From Vanrija pseudolonga (Eukaryota; Basidiomycota; Tremellomycetes; Trichosporonales; Trichosporonaceae), in NCBI RefSeq assembly GCF_020906515.1, contig NC_085851.1, positions 1,798,001 to 1,862,000 on the forward strand: a stretch of 64,000 bases of DNA, in the 5' to 3' direction. Below are positions 42,366 through 52,871 of the stretch, one piece after another; within the stretch, counting starts at the first letter, position 1; each line of letters opens with the position of its first letter. The notes beneath the pieces are model-generated. The model made no database searches. It worked only from the letters and a program-made list of their open reading frames with translations, and had not been told where the DNA came from. The translations under genes and the position numbers were made by a program.

Positions 42366-43241
42366 ATGCCCTTCTTCTCCAGCCGCTCTCGTAGCAACAA
42401 CAACACCAACACCCCTATCACCTCGGACAAGGCCCACGCTCCCAGATCAAAGACAAAAGCAATGGCTGCTCCAGAGGACAAGACCCTCGCCAACCTCTCT
42501 GGCAAGTGGATCCAGGTGAGTCTGCCAAGGCGGGCGAGCAACAGCCACTGCGGGGCGTCGGTGCGACGCCGCCGACGCTGCATGGCGTGCAACCGCTGTC
42601 ACTCGCCGCGCCGCCGCGCCGCCCCCGCCGCCGCCTCTGACGCTGACGCCACGGGCCCCCAGAACAAGAACCTCTCGGACCCCGCCGAGCCCGTGCTCGT
42701 GATCCAGGGCTTCTCGTGGGCGACACGCACCGTCGTCGCCGTCGCGACCGTCTCGATCGAGGTCGAGCAGTTCACCGGCCCGCCCGACCAGCAGAGCTAC
42801 GCCGACCCCGACTCGCCCAAGGTCGAGGGCCCGGACTGCGTGCACATCAACCTCGTGCAGGCGCTCACTGGCGGGCTGGGCGCGCAGCCCGAGAACCGCT
42901 GCCTCGACGGCGTGACGCGCTCGCACGACCACCCCATGTTCGGCGTCGGCGAGAACACGGCCAAGTGGGCCACGCGCGAGGAGCTCGAGAAGCTCGACGT
43001 CGACGAGTACCTCCTCGAGGACTGGGAGGAAGGCGACGAGGAGCAGGTCGGCCCCAACAAGGAGCCCCTGATTTACAACACGTCGTCGAGCACCAACAAC
43101 GGCTGGGTCGCCACCCAGGTCTGGGGCTTTGCGTACGTCGAGGGCGAGAGGCATTACGTCCGCCGCGTCGTCGTCACCAAGGGCGACGAGCGCGCCGCCA
43201 TCACCCAGGTCTGGGACTGGGCCGGCGAGATCAAGAAGTAG
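42366..43241 (+). CDS. Conserved fungal beta-rich protein, uncharacterised
   Basis: Exons 42366-42515 and 42663-43241 give 242 aa; start at 42366 or the in-frame ATG at 42462 (MAAPEDK). Body: LANLSGKWIQNKNLSDPAEP, LVIQGFSWATRTVVAVATV, CVHINLVQALTGGLG, ENRCLDGVTRSHDHPMFG, ATQVWGFAYVEGERHYVRRV, AAITQVWDWAGE. This alternating pattern fits a lipocalin- or fatty-acid-binding-like barrel common in fungi (GxW near the N-terminus), but no function is established to my knowledge. No signal peptide; an acidic loop (EDWEEGDEEQ) is present. Strong TATA element ~25-35 nt upstream of the ATG. Confidence 0.82.
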   Translation: MPFFSSRSRSNNNTNTPITSDKAHAPRSKTKAMAAPEDKTLANLSGKWIQVSLPRRASNSHCGASVRRRRRCMACNRCHSPRRRAAPAAASDADATGPQNKNLSDPAEPVLVIQGFSWATRTVVAVATVSIEVEQFTGPPDQQSYADPDSPKVEGPDCVHINLVQALTGGLGAQPENRCLDGVTRSHDHPMFGVGENTAKWATREELEKLDVDEYLLEDWEEGDEEQVGPNKEPLIYNTSSSTNNGWVATQVWGFAYVEGERHYVRRVVVTKGDERAAITQVWDWAGEIKK

Positions 43242-43829
43242 ACGCGGAGAGTTGTACTGTAGAGTGAGTGATGCATAGGGTTCTGCGGCGGGCGGGCGCG
43301 CCGTGCAGCGAGCAGGGAGAGCGGGGAGCGGAAGCCAGAAAGAAGGCGGGTGTTCGTCAGTGGCTGGCGGCAAGTGTGGTGGCGGGCCAAGCCAGCCACC
43401 TGGCGCACCACGCCTCAACGCCGCGCCGCGCCGCGCCATGGGCACCGCCGGCAGCCATGGGGCGGCGCTTCCATTCAGTCTGCGGCGGGCAACGAACGAC
43501 ATTGCGACTTTGCGACGAGCGAACGCGGCGCGGCGAGACGCGTCGTGCGATGCGCGTCGTAAACGGCGTCGTGGCGTGGCACTCACACACCTCACTCGCT
43601 CACCTTGTCTGATGACAAGTCAAGTCGAGACTGTCATAGCATGACCCCACCGTCGCACTGTCCGTGCCATCGCACCGTGCGCGCCTGCCTTGTCTCGTGA
43701 GGACCTCGTCTCGCGACATTCTCATCGCGTCTCATCTCGTCTCACTTGTCAACTCATACTTATCGGCCTGGCGCCAAACGCTCCTCACCTCACGCTCCTT
43801 ACCACACCCCCATCCCCGCCCCCAACGCC
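43242..43829. other. Intergenic
   Basis: 3' flank of the beta-rich protein gene and promoter of CAP gene 2; GCCGC-rich run near 43420. No gene. Confidence 0.45.
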
Positions 43830-44871
43830 ATGCGCATCCCCCTCTTCACCCTCCTCGTCTTGGCTTTGGCGGCGTCAGCCCAGCCCACCAAGTGCCGTCC
43901 CCGCCTCTCACCTGCCAACAACACGCCCGTACCCCAGCTCTCGGTCTCGGCTGCCGCTGCCACTGTGCCCCTCGGCTCGGTGACTGACGTTCCTGTTGCC
44001 AGCGTGCCGGCGTCGAGCGCTGTCATCTCCATCACCGATGCCGCCACTACCTCTGCCTCAGACTCAGACTCAACCCCCTCCGATCCGGCACCCACTGACC
44101 AGTCGCCGACCTCGCCGACCCCCGACTCAACCCCCGCCCGCCCCAGCCCCAACCCCAACCCCACTCCCCACCTCCCCCTGCGCCAAAACATCCTCCTAAC
44201 CTCCTCCCCACTCGACGCCGACCTGGACGGCAGCTCGGCCGTCTCGCAATGGATAGTAGAGTACCACAACGAGTTCCGGTCCGAGTTTGGTGCGCCACCC
44301 TGCTGCCTCTCTTTGCCCATTGCCCCGCTAACCCCTTCGCCCAGGAGCCCCAAACATCACCTGGTCGCCCGCCCTCGCCGCGACCCAAGCGGACCACCTC
44401 AGCCGCTGCGAGTACGCGCACTTCGGGAGCGATAACCTCGCGACCGCGTGGTCCAGCGACTCGACAAAGCAGTGGGATGTCGACGAGCTGCTTGATCTCT
44501 GGGCGGGCGAGTGGACCGCGCATGCTGGTGCCGTGGACGGCCCGCTCGACCACTTCACCTTGGTGCGTGGCGTGTGGCGGGCTAATCCGCCCCTACTGTG
44601 CCCGCTAACCCAGCCCCCCCAGATGGTGTGGAAGGACGTCACCGAGGTCGGGTGTGCGTGGACGCTCGACTGTGCCGACCCGGGCTGGGCGCAGCGCGTC
44701 TACTTTACGTGTGAGTGGGCGTGGGAGGGCGACGGCGAGGCCGCCGGCGCAGCCGGCTCGACGACGCAGTGGATCCCGCGCTGACCCCGCCCACACACAG
44801 GCAAGTACTCGCCCCCCGGCAACATTGTAGGCCAGGAGGCGGCCGAGGTCGGCGGGTACATTGGCGCCTAG
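43830..44871 (+). CDS. Secreted CAP/PR-1 protein 2
   Basis: Exons 43830-44289, 44345-44562, 44623-44710, 44801-44871 give 278 aa. Signal peptide MRIPLFTLLVLALAASAQP; a Ser/Thr/Pro-rich, probably O-glycosylated linker of ~110 residues; then the CAP domain: VEYHNEFRSEFGAPNITW, GSDNLATAWSSD, ELLDLWAGEW, MVWKDVTEVGCAWTLDC, VYFTCKYSPPGN. The two last exons have the same lengths (88 and 71 nt) as in CAP gene 1. An upstream in-frame ATG (43746) would put 28 residues before the signal peptide and is rejected. Confidence 0.91.
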
Positions 44872-45157
44872 CCTATGCACTTGCCCTCGTGCTCCACGTT
44901 ATCGGCGCACGCATAAGCTAGCCTACCTAGCTGGCTTCTCCTCAAGCCATATGTTTATAGTCCTTGTCTCGCGGCCCCGGTGGCCGATGATGATGCAGTG
45001 TTGAGTGGCCCCAGTGGCCTTCGTTACAGTAGTTCAGCACGTCACTCTAGTGGCCTGGCAGTCGTTCAGTCGTTCAGCGACCGACCCCACTGGCCAATGC
45101 AGCCCAGTCATGACCCATCATCATTATAGTATACAACCCCCCAACCCCCACCCCGCG

Positions 45158-45699
45158 CTAGAACCACCGCGCCTCGTCAACAGCGCGCACCTCGCACCAC
45201 CCAGTCTCGACCCGCTCGCCCCTCCTTCGCCGCTCGCGCTCCGCCTCGCCGCGCCGGCTGCCGCTGTACGCGCGGGCCGACGGCGCGTCCGCCTGCCCGC
45301 GGAACAGGAAGCGGAGGTACAGGCGTAATGCGGCCGAGGTTACCGTGCTTGCTGCTGGCGAGTGGAGGAGGTGGTACAGGCAGCTATGTGGGGCCAGGGG
45401 GTCAGCCTTGTCATCTGTCGTGCGGGGACAAGCCACTTACCCGCCGCCACCGCCTACTCTCCTATCTCTCTCGCAGTCGAGCGTCTCGACCTGGCAAAGT
45501 CAGCTTGCCACAACTCGTGCTGGCCGCCCCAACCCACCTCGTCGTGCGCCTTCATCTCGCTGTCGACCGTCGTCGCGGCGGTGCTGCTCGTCCGCCGCGA
45601 GCTCCACCGGGAGAGGAACGACGAGGTGTGGGACGACGCTGGGCGGTGCGTGCTGGTTGAGCGGCGCGCGGGGGTGGGTGGTGCGTTGTTGGGGGGCAT
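45158..45699 (-). CDS. Small basic protein, uncharacterised
   Basis: Minus-strand exons 45538-45699, 45441-45490, 45158-45383 give 145 aa. Both introns have good signals (GTGGGT...GCTGAC...CCAG; GTAAGT...CTGAC...ATAG) and the frame is consistent only when spliced. N-terminus is Ser/Thr/Arg-rich (FLSRWSSRRTSSTAATT), then ETLDCERDRRVGGGG, CLYHLLHSPAASTVTSAALRLYLRFLFRG, and a charged Arg/Glu tail. The Ser/Arg-rich start could be a mitochondrial presequence. Not recognised. Confidence 0.6.
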
Positions 45700-46524
45700 G
45701 TTGGGTATGAACGGGGAGGAGGAGGAGGGAGGTGGGAGAGGTAGGTGGGAAGTGGGCGATAGGCGATTGTGGGCAAGTCTGACGAGACGGAGCTCGTGCG
45801 ATTGATCGGTGTTTGGGGCGCGAGCGGCGCGATGGGCGTCGCTGGTCTTGCTGGTGGCGAGCGAGCGAGAGGGCGCAGGCCGTGGTGTGTAGAGCTGTGT
45901 TGTAAAGAACGTGCTGTGGTCGGTTTATCAGTGTCGGTACCGCTCCGACCAAGTGTGATTCAGTTGCATTCCGACTGGCTCTGGCCCGCTCTTGGCTCGA
46001 CTTTTACGTGCCCACCGTCAAGGATGCAGCTACAGTGAAACAAACTCGACATGACCTTGGAGTCGGTCCCAATGTTGTGAAATGGTGTGATTTGCGTGAG
46101 TCAGGCACGCAAGCCGAGCTGGCTGCCCAGCAACTGCAATCCAATGCCCGACCGAACGACAATGGCGCTATCGACGACCCTGGGTAGTGCCCCCGGGTAT
46201 CCACAGTCACGGCCGCCGGCAACTAATATCCCTGCGTCACGTTTGTTGTAGTCCCCGCAAATGCCAACCCTAATAGTCATCGTCGTCGTCTACCGCTGCA
46301 TTGAAGAGTGTGCTATGATAATCACAAACATAGGGGGCACCACCGTCTCGCCTCGTCGTCGTTACTTTTATGGAATACAGTCATCGTGGCCATGAGGCAC
46401 CACTACTGCCACCCTCCTCCTCTCGCCGCCGCCGCCCATGCCTTGTAATGTCTTGAAAGTCTTGATCTTCTACCGATTCTTGTTGTATCTTGAGCTGACT
46501 TAGCCGTGAGGGGCGCGCTGAGAC
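45700..46524. other. Intergenic
   Basis: Promoter side of the small basic protein gene and 3' flank of the large disordered-protein gene. No gene seen. Confidence 0.45.
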
Positions 46525-48730
46525 TTAGCGACGGCCACCACGACGGCCATCGCCACGACCACGGGGAAGGAGGGGGGCCTCTTCGTCCGAGGACGAGTCG
46601 AGGAAGCTGTTGACCGGCTCGCCGCAGTCCGACCAGTCCGCCTCCGTGTCCGTGTTGATGTCGGTCCACTCGTCATCGTCGCCGTCGCTGAGCTCCTCGT
46701 CCTTGTCGTCACCGTCGTCCTCATCCTCCTCCTCCTCCTCCAAGTCCTCCTCCTTCTTCTCCCCGTTGCCCTTGCCACGGTTGTCCTTGCCACCGCCGCC
46801 CTTACCGCCGTCGCCCTGGTTGTCGCCGCTCTTGCCGCCGTTGCCGCCGATGCCGTGTCCGACGTTGTCCTTGCCCTTGTTGCCGCCGGCGTTCTTGTCG
46901 CCCGCGTTACCATTGCCGCCCTTGCCCTCGTCGTCGTCCTTGATCGTGGCACGGTCGCCGCTAGACGCTCCAGCGGCGGACCCGACGTCGCCACGAGCCA
47001 CCAAAGGTGCTTGCATAGTGGCTGTGAACGCTCGTCATGGTGCTCAGCGAATCATCATTGGACGGACCTGGGACATGGAGCTCGGGAGAGCCTTGCTGTT
47101 GCTGAGGAGTCGACGATGGCGAGATACGCTTGCGGAGCCAGTGGAAGCTGAACGAGATGCCGCGGATGCCCCAGCGCGCGAAGACCACACCGTGGCGGAC
47201 AACTGGGATAGAAACAGTTACCTGGAATACCTTGCGGGGGCTGTCAATCGCAATGGTGCGCAAGGCAGTGGTAGCCGCCTCGGTCGCGACGCCAGCAACG
47301 TCGGGGCCGGCAGGAGCTGGGTTCGGCGTAGGCGGACGAGGAGGAGTCCAAGTGGCACCCTGGAAGGGAAAGATGACTGGGGGCTGGGTTTGGACGGAGG
47401 TGGCCGAGGTGCCGGACGAGCGAGTGCTGATGGTGATGGCGCTCCCCGCCACGTACGGGGTGCCGAAGGGACGGGGCCGGTATGACGCGCCAGAAGCACC
47501 GAAGGGAGCACCAACGGGCTGTGAGCGAATGGGGCCAGCGAATGGCGTAGGCTCGGTCGCCGAGCGCTGGCGACCATGGAACTCGGGCAGGTCACTCGGG
47601 CCGTCGCGGCCGACCTCGAGAGCGTTGCGGCGGTCGCTGACAATGGGGATAGGGGCCGGGGCCGGGGTGGGAATGGTCTGCTGGGTGCGGCGTGGGCCAG
47701 GGCCGCGCTGGCGCTCGAGTGCGTCACGGGTGGCCGCGTGGCGGCGAGAGCGAGTGACGGGGTTGTGCGAGGTGGGAACGGGCGCGCGACGAGTGAGGCC
47801 AGTCAGGCTCTTCATAGCGTTGCGGATGCTGCCGACCCTGCTGCTACCGCTCAGAGAGTGAGCAGGAGTGGGGTTGTTCGAGGCGGCTGGGCGGTGGAAC
47901 ACGCGGCCAAACTTGAACCTCCCCCTGCCACGCTCATTGTTGTCCTCATCGGACTCGGACTCGGGTTCGCGGGGTTCGGGCGAGAGACGAAAGTCGTCCG
48001 AGTGGCTGTGTGGCTGTTCCTCGCCGTCGTGCGAGGTCTCGGGGGTCGCGTGCCTAGGGGTGCGCAGGCCGTCAGAAAAGTAGCCAGCCACGATCGGGTG
48101 GCCGAGCTCCGAGCCAAAGTCGCCCTGGCGGATAATCGAGACGCCAGCAGGGGTGTGAATGAAACCAGTGGCAGGCGGCGAGGGCGAGTCGAGGATGGTG
48201 CGTGGGACGTCGCGGGACGGGATGATGACGGGGTGGGGGCGGCGCGACATGGCAGCCGGGTCACGCGACGCGACGGCGGCGGCGGCGGCGGCGGCGTCAG
48301 GCTGGGGAGGCAGAGTGTTGTGCGTCGTCGTAGGAACAGAGGAGGCGTTGTTGGGGTCCTCGGGTGAACGAACGCAAAGGATGTTACGCTGGACCCAGTC
48401 GCTGAGCTGCGTCGGGTCAGAAGCAATCACGCAGACAGAAAAAAGGGGACTTACGCTGCGACGCTGAGGGTGCTGCTGGTTGTCACCCGTGCCGCCACCG
48501 TTATCGTCTTCCGTGGGGTTGGCTTCGAGACGACCAGTAATGTTCTGCGCGCCGGCACCACCGGCGTTGGCGGGCCCGGCCGTCTCAATGTTCGTGTTGT
48601 TGTTGAGCGCGCCACCGAGAGCGCCAACACTGCCGGCACTACGGCGACGGTTGATCATGACCTGCGGAGCGGGGGACGGCGCGCGGCCAGCGCGGCCTGG
48701 AGCAGTAGTGTCCTTCTTCTTGTTGAACAT
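46525..48730 (-). CDS. Large disordered protein with acidic Gly/Asn-rich tail
   Basis: Minus-strand exons 48455-48730, 47068-48406, 46525-47021 give 703 aa. The 46-nt second intron joins two open frames that otherwise end separately. No domain recognised. Features in order: Asn/Gly-rich start, an Ala run (from GCC/GCG repeats), a Ser/Glu/Asp patch (EPESESDEDNNERGRG), a central Arg-rich region (GSIRNAMKSLTGLTRRAPVP), Pro-rich segments, then a tail with a long GGxK/GDN-type stretch, an acidic block (EEDLEEEEEDEDD) and a GRGDGRRGGRR end. A 5'UTR intron is likely on the minus strand (48831-48922, GTAAGTG to TTGCAG). Composition suits a condensate-forming or RNA-binding scaffold, but this is inference. 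Confidence 0.68.
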
Positions 48731-50663
48731 GACGCCCGTGTGTCCGTCAAGCCTAAAGTGTATTTGTGTAAGCCAAGAGATTCAGCACGGTGCGGTGGCG
48801 TCGGGCCGTGGGTGGGAGCTGGGGGACGGCCTGCAAGTGAAAAGAAAAGTTGAGGTGTGAGGGGCAGCTTTGGCCCGGTGGCGGTGCGCAGCAGCGGTGG
48901 AGTGGAGAGAATGAGCACTTACGCGTGTGCGTATGAGGGTGACGGTGGCTGAGCGAGCGAGAGAGCGAACGAGTAGTAAAGCAGGCAATGGTGTGGTAGT
49001 AGGGGTGTTGTTGCGCAGGGTGAGCGCGAGTCGAGTTGGGGGATGGGGGGATGGAGGGACAATGACGACTCGGCGCTCCCTCTTGTATTGCGAGCGGTGC
49101 GGTGTGCTGCGGCGTACCAAGGCGGTCGGTGGGCAAGTGCGAGTGTCCTCGAGGATGGAGCAAACAGTTGTCGACACACAACAGGGAGCCCTGCTTCTCG
49201 GAAGCGCGCGGGGTGCTGCTGGTGGGTGGTGAGACGGCGAGCGAGCGAGCGAGCGAGGGCAGGTGTGTGGGATCCGCGGGGGTGCGTCGTGGTCGGCTGC
49301 CGGCGTGGGGAGTCGGCGCAGAGTGACTCCCGCCGCCCTCGTCTTGGCGAGATTGCGCGCTGTGTAGTGTATCAAGTAGTAGTTGATTGTAAACACAAGG
49401 AGGAGGAGGAGATGATAGATGCAAAGGATGAAGGGCGGCGGTGACAAGGGAGGCAGGGTGGGTGATCCGTCGCAGCACCGTCAACCGGCACAACCCAGCC
49501 CCGGCCCTACCTGTCTCCCCTCTGGCTACGTCACTATGCTCACTCTACTTCTCACCACTCACCAAACGAATACTCTGGTTGTAAATGACTCAACGGGGGG
49601 GCAGGGCTCCAGCGCAGCGCGGTCACGCCCCCCGCCCCGCGCGCCACGTCCCACAGGCTCGTGCGGTCGTCCGTGCCGTATGGCTTCACTCCATCTCTCT
49701 CTGTCTTGTTTGTGTGCAGTGTGCTTCATTCTCCAGGCCCCAGGTAGGTAACACGTTGGCACGGCGGCGGCAAGAACCCTCAAGAGAGGGGGCGTGAGGG
49801 CGAGATGGCAGGTGTGTGCCCCCCCCCTTCTCCCCCTTCTTTCCCCCTGGCTCGGCCTCCACCAACACCGCAGCCCACAAGGCGATTATCCATCCAGAAA
49901 CATCCTTTCTCACCTCCCACTCTCTCTCAACACGTTCATTCGCATCGGCAAGCTACCAGCTCACGCTCACAAGCGACCACGACCAGCAACCCATTACTTC
50001 ACACGAGTGCCGCCCGCCGCCACCTCACACCGGCCAACGACGCAAGGTTTATCCTTTGCAGCCACTGCGCTTGGCACAGCGTTGTCCCACGATATTTTAA
50101 GCATGTGAGTGAGGGGCTGGGATGCATCGAGATCTGATCTGGCTGGCTGGCTGGCTGACTCGGCGCTCACCGCCGGAATTTTGGCTGCACACGCCACGAT
50201 CCGCCACGCACAGACGCCTCCCTCCCCCGCTTGTTTCATTCCTCCGACGATTTGGCCCACCGTGGGCGGCGGCACCTTCGGCATTCGCATCTTCGGACCA
50301 GACTGCAAGGTTTGCACAGCGGCGCAACGCTGCTCTACGCGACGCGTCTCGGGCCAACAGGAGGCGGAAGTGTGCACTACCGGGCCTCCTCGGTGCTGCA
50401 CCCGGCCTCACTGCCCACGCCCTCTCCCCACTCTCCCCTTCCCACCCACTCTTTCTCAAAAAAAGCTACATCAGGACACCAGGTCCGATAAAAATACTAC
50501 ACGAGCGCCTCGCATTGCCAGCGCGGCCAGCAGGGCGAGGCCTCACACTTCACTCGTCGAAAAATCTACTCTCTTAAAGGGCCGAAGCGGCCATGACGTG
50601 TGTGCGCTTGCGCTTCAAGTCCGCCTCGAGGAGGATGAGGGAGGGGGCAGAGGGAGGGAGGGC
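48731..50663. other. Long intergenic region with a 5'UTR intron
   Basis: The part nearest 48731 is the leader of the disordered-protein gene, including its probable 5'UTR intron. Further out are GCGAGCGAGC runs near 49231. Open frames on both strands lack support. Confidence 0.45.
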
Positions 50664-52871
50664 CTACTGCTTGTTGTCGGGGGTGGGGAGAGCGTTGCTG
50701 CCCTTGTCGGGGTGGGCCTTGCGGTACAGAGTCCACTGCTTCTGGACCCAGGCCCAGAAGTCGGCAAAAGTGCCGGTGCCGTTGTAAGCCGAAGTCTCAC
50801 CGTCGTCGGCGGGCGTGTCGTTGGTGGCAGGAGCAGGAGCCTGGGTGGGGGGCTTGGCCGGGCCGTAGTCGGCGGCCTTGTTGCTGCCAGTGTCCTGCTC
50901 GCTGGGCGGGTGAGTGAAGAGCGAGGTGGCGTTGCCGGGGGCAGTCGCGTTGCCGGGGTTGGTGCCGTCGGCAGCGAGGGTGCCGTTGGCAGGCTTCTTG
51001 GGAACGCTGACGTTGACGTTGGGGTCCGAGTAGCCGTTTCCGGTGGGGAGGGGCTCCTCAGACGACGTCGTCGACGCGACCTGCGACACCGAGACGGAGC
51101 CAGAGGGGCTGGAAGGCGACTCGGTCGGGTTGGCCGAGGGCTGGACGGGGTCCTCGTCGGGGCACTCGGGAAGGCTCGAGTAGTCGGGGTCGGACGGGTC
51201 GGGAGGCGTGGGCTTCACGTTGGCGTCGCCCGAGGGGACAGGAGCGGCGCCACCAGAGCCAGAGCCGGACGAGGGAGACGGAGCGGGGTTCGAGCCGCCG
51301 CCGTTAGAGGGCTCCTCAACATCGTCGGGGCACTCGGGGAGCGACGAGTAGTCGGGGTCCGAGGGGTCCGCGGGGGTAGGCTTGGAGGCGCCGTCGGCCG
51401 AGGGGGCGGGGGCAGGAGCGGGCGCGGCGCCGTTCGACGAGCCGGTCGAGGGCGTGGCGGGGGGAGTCTGGCCGCCCGACGACGAGCCACCCGATGACGA
51501 ACCGCCAGACGAAGAGCCGCCAGTCGACGAGCCAGAGTCACCGTTGGCACCGTTGGCGCCGTTCTTGCCAGGCTGGCCGGGGGCACCGTTGTCGCCGTTG
51601 GCACCGTCCTTGCTGCCACCAGAGCTGCCGCCAGTGCTGCCGCCAGTGCTGCCGCCAGTGTTGGTGCTGCCACCGGTGCTAGGGGTGCCATTGCCCTTAC
51701 CGCTACCGCTGCTGCTGCCGCCGTTCTGAGGCTGCTCAACATCGTCGGGGCACTCAGGCAGGCTGGAGTAGTCGGGGTCGGAGGGGTCCGCGGGGGTGGG
51801 CTTGACGGAGCCCTGGTCGACGGGCGCGGACGAGGGCAAAGGGGCAGTGGCGTTGCCGCCGTTCAGAGGCTCGTCGACGTCGTCGGGGCACTCGGGGAGG
51901 GTGGAGTAGTCCGGGTCCGAAGGGTCGGCGGGGGTAGGCTTGACGTTGGCCTGGGCGGTGGGCGCTGCGCTGGGAGCGGCGCTGGTCGACGCGGACGAGG
52001 CACTGGCCGACTCGGACGAGGCACTGGCCGACTCGGACGAGGCACTGGCCGACTCGGACGAGGCACTGGCCGACTCGGACGAGGCACTGGCCGACTCGGA
52101 GGCAGCCGTTGGCGAGAGTGAGACAGCGGCGAGGGCGTTGTTGGTCGGCGCGGCGCCGCTGGCGGACGCGGAGGCTGACGGCTCGCCGGGGGGGCTGGCA
52201 AAGTACTTGGAGGTGTCGACGAGCGCAAGGATCTCTTCCTTGCTCTTTCCGTTGAACTTGCCGACTTGGTCCGCCTTGTGGCCAGAGAAGTTGGGGAAGA
52301 TGGCGTTGGGGCCACCACTGTCGTACAGGCAGGCAAAGTAGTACGCGGGGGCGGGGCCATTGGGGCAATGGTGCCACGAGCATCCGACCGAAGTTGCGTT
52401 CTTCCAGATCATGGCAGTGAAGTGGTTGTATTCGTCGGGTGCCATGGTCTTGTACTCGTTGAGCCAAGAGACGACAGCGTCCTCGACGGTCCACAAGCCA
52501 CCTGGCGAGCCTCCCCAAAGGTTGCCCAAGCCATCGTGTTCCCAGATACACGTGGCCGTGTGGGCCAGCTCCTTCTTGGCGAGGGTCTCGTTCCAGACCA
52601 AGGGGCCGGCGTCGAACTGGGCGCGCAGGAGGCTGTGGTACTCGACGATCCACTTGGCCTTGTCCGAGGTACCGGCCACGTCGGCGTCGGTGGGGGGGTC
52701 GACGATCGTGGAGTTGACACCCGCCGGCGGGGTCGGGTACCACGGCTCAGAGCCGCGCGCGACGAGCGACGAGGCGTGGCGGCCTGAGGGCGGGGCGACG
52801 ACGGGCGCAGCGATCGCTGTCGTCGCCGCCAGGGCAGAGAGTGCGCCAAAGAGCGCAGTGGTGGAAAACAT
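50664..52871 (-). CDS. Secreted CAP/PR-1 protein 3, long mucin-like form with repeats
   Basis: Single exon, 735 aa. Signal peptide MFSTTALFGALSALAATTAIAAPV; CAP domain at about residues 45-210 (VEYHSLLRAQFDAGPLVWN, IWEHDGLGNLWGG, AMIWKNATSVGCSWHHCP, YYFACLYD). The rest is a low-complexity stalk. It has a (SESASAS)n block from a 21-bp tandem repeat and four copies of a Cys-bearing module KPTPxDPSDPDYSxLPECP. A collagen-like Gly-x-y run (GAPGQPGKNGANGANGD) flanked by Ser/Gly repeats, and a C-terminal WAWVQKQWTLY segment, complete it. No GPI signal. The start is placed at the signal peptide; an ATG 17 codons upstream is less likely. TATATAAGG-type element (minus strand) near 52952. Confidence 0.88.
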   Translation of the reverse strand: MFSTTALFGALSALAATTAIAAPVVAPPSGRHASSLVARGSEPWYPTPPAGVNSTIVDPPTDADVAGTSDKAKWIVEYHSLLRAQFDAGPLVWNETLAKKELAHTATCIWEHDGLGNLWGGSPGGLWTVEDAVVSWLNEYKTMAPDEYNHFTAMIWKNATSVGCSWHHCPNGPAPAYYFACLYDSGGPNAIFPNFSGHKADQVGKFNGKSKEEILALVDTSKYFASPPGEPSASASASGAAPTNNALAAVSLSPTAASESASASSESASASSESASASSESASASSESASASSASTSAAPSAAPTAQANVKPTPADPSDPDYSTLPECPDDVDEPLNGGNATAPLPSSAPVDQGSVKPTPADPSDPDYSSLPECPDDVEQPQNGGSSSGSGKGNGTPSTGGSTNTGGSTGGSTGGSSGGSKDGANGDNGAPGQPGKNGANGANGDSGSSTGGSSSGGSSSGGSSSGGQTPPATPSTGSSNGAAPAPAPAPSADGASKPTPADPSDPDYSSLPECPDDVEEPSNGGGSNPAPSPSSGSGSGGAAPVPSGDANVKPTPPDPSDPDYSSLPECPDEDPVQPSANPTESPSSPSGSVSVSQVASTTSSEEPLPTGNGYSDPNVNVSVPKKPANGTLAADGTNPGNATAPGNATSLFTHPPSEQDTGSNKAADYGPAKPPTQAPAPATNDTPADDGETSAYNGTGTFADFWAWVQKQWTLYRKAHPDKGSNALPTPDNKQ
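51990..52102 (-). repeat. 21-bp tandem repeat in the CAP3 stalk
   Basis: About five near-perfect copies of a 21-bp unit (core GAGGCACTGGCCGACTCG on the plus strand) coding for SESASAS on the minus strand. In frame, so copy-number change would lengthen or shorten the stalk without a frameshift. Confidence 0.9.

Noticed and set aside
50109-51497. 462-codon plus-strand frame
   Set aside because: Antisense to the repeat stalk of CAP3; Gly/Arg/Val-rich mirror of the repeats.
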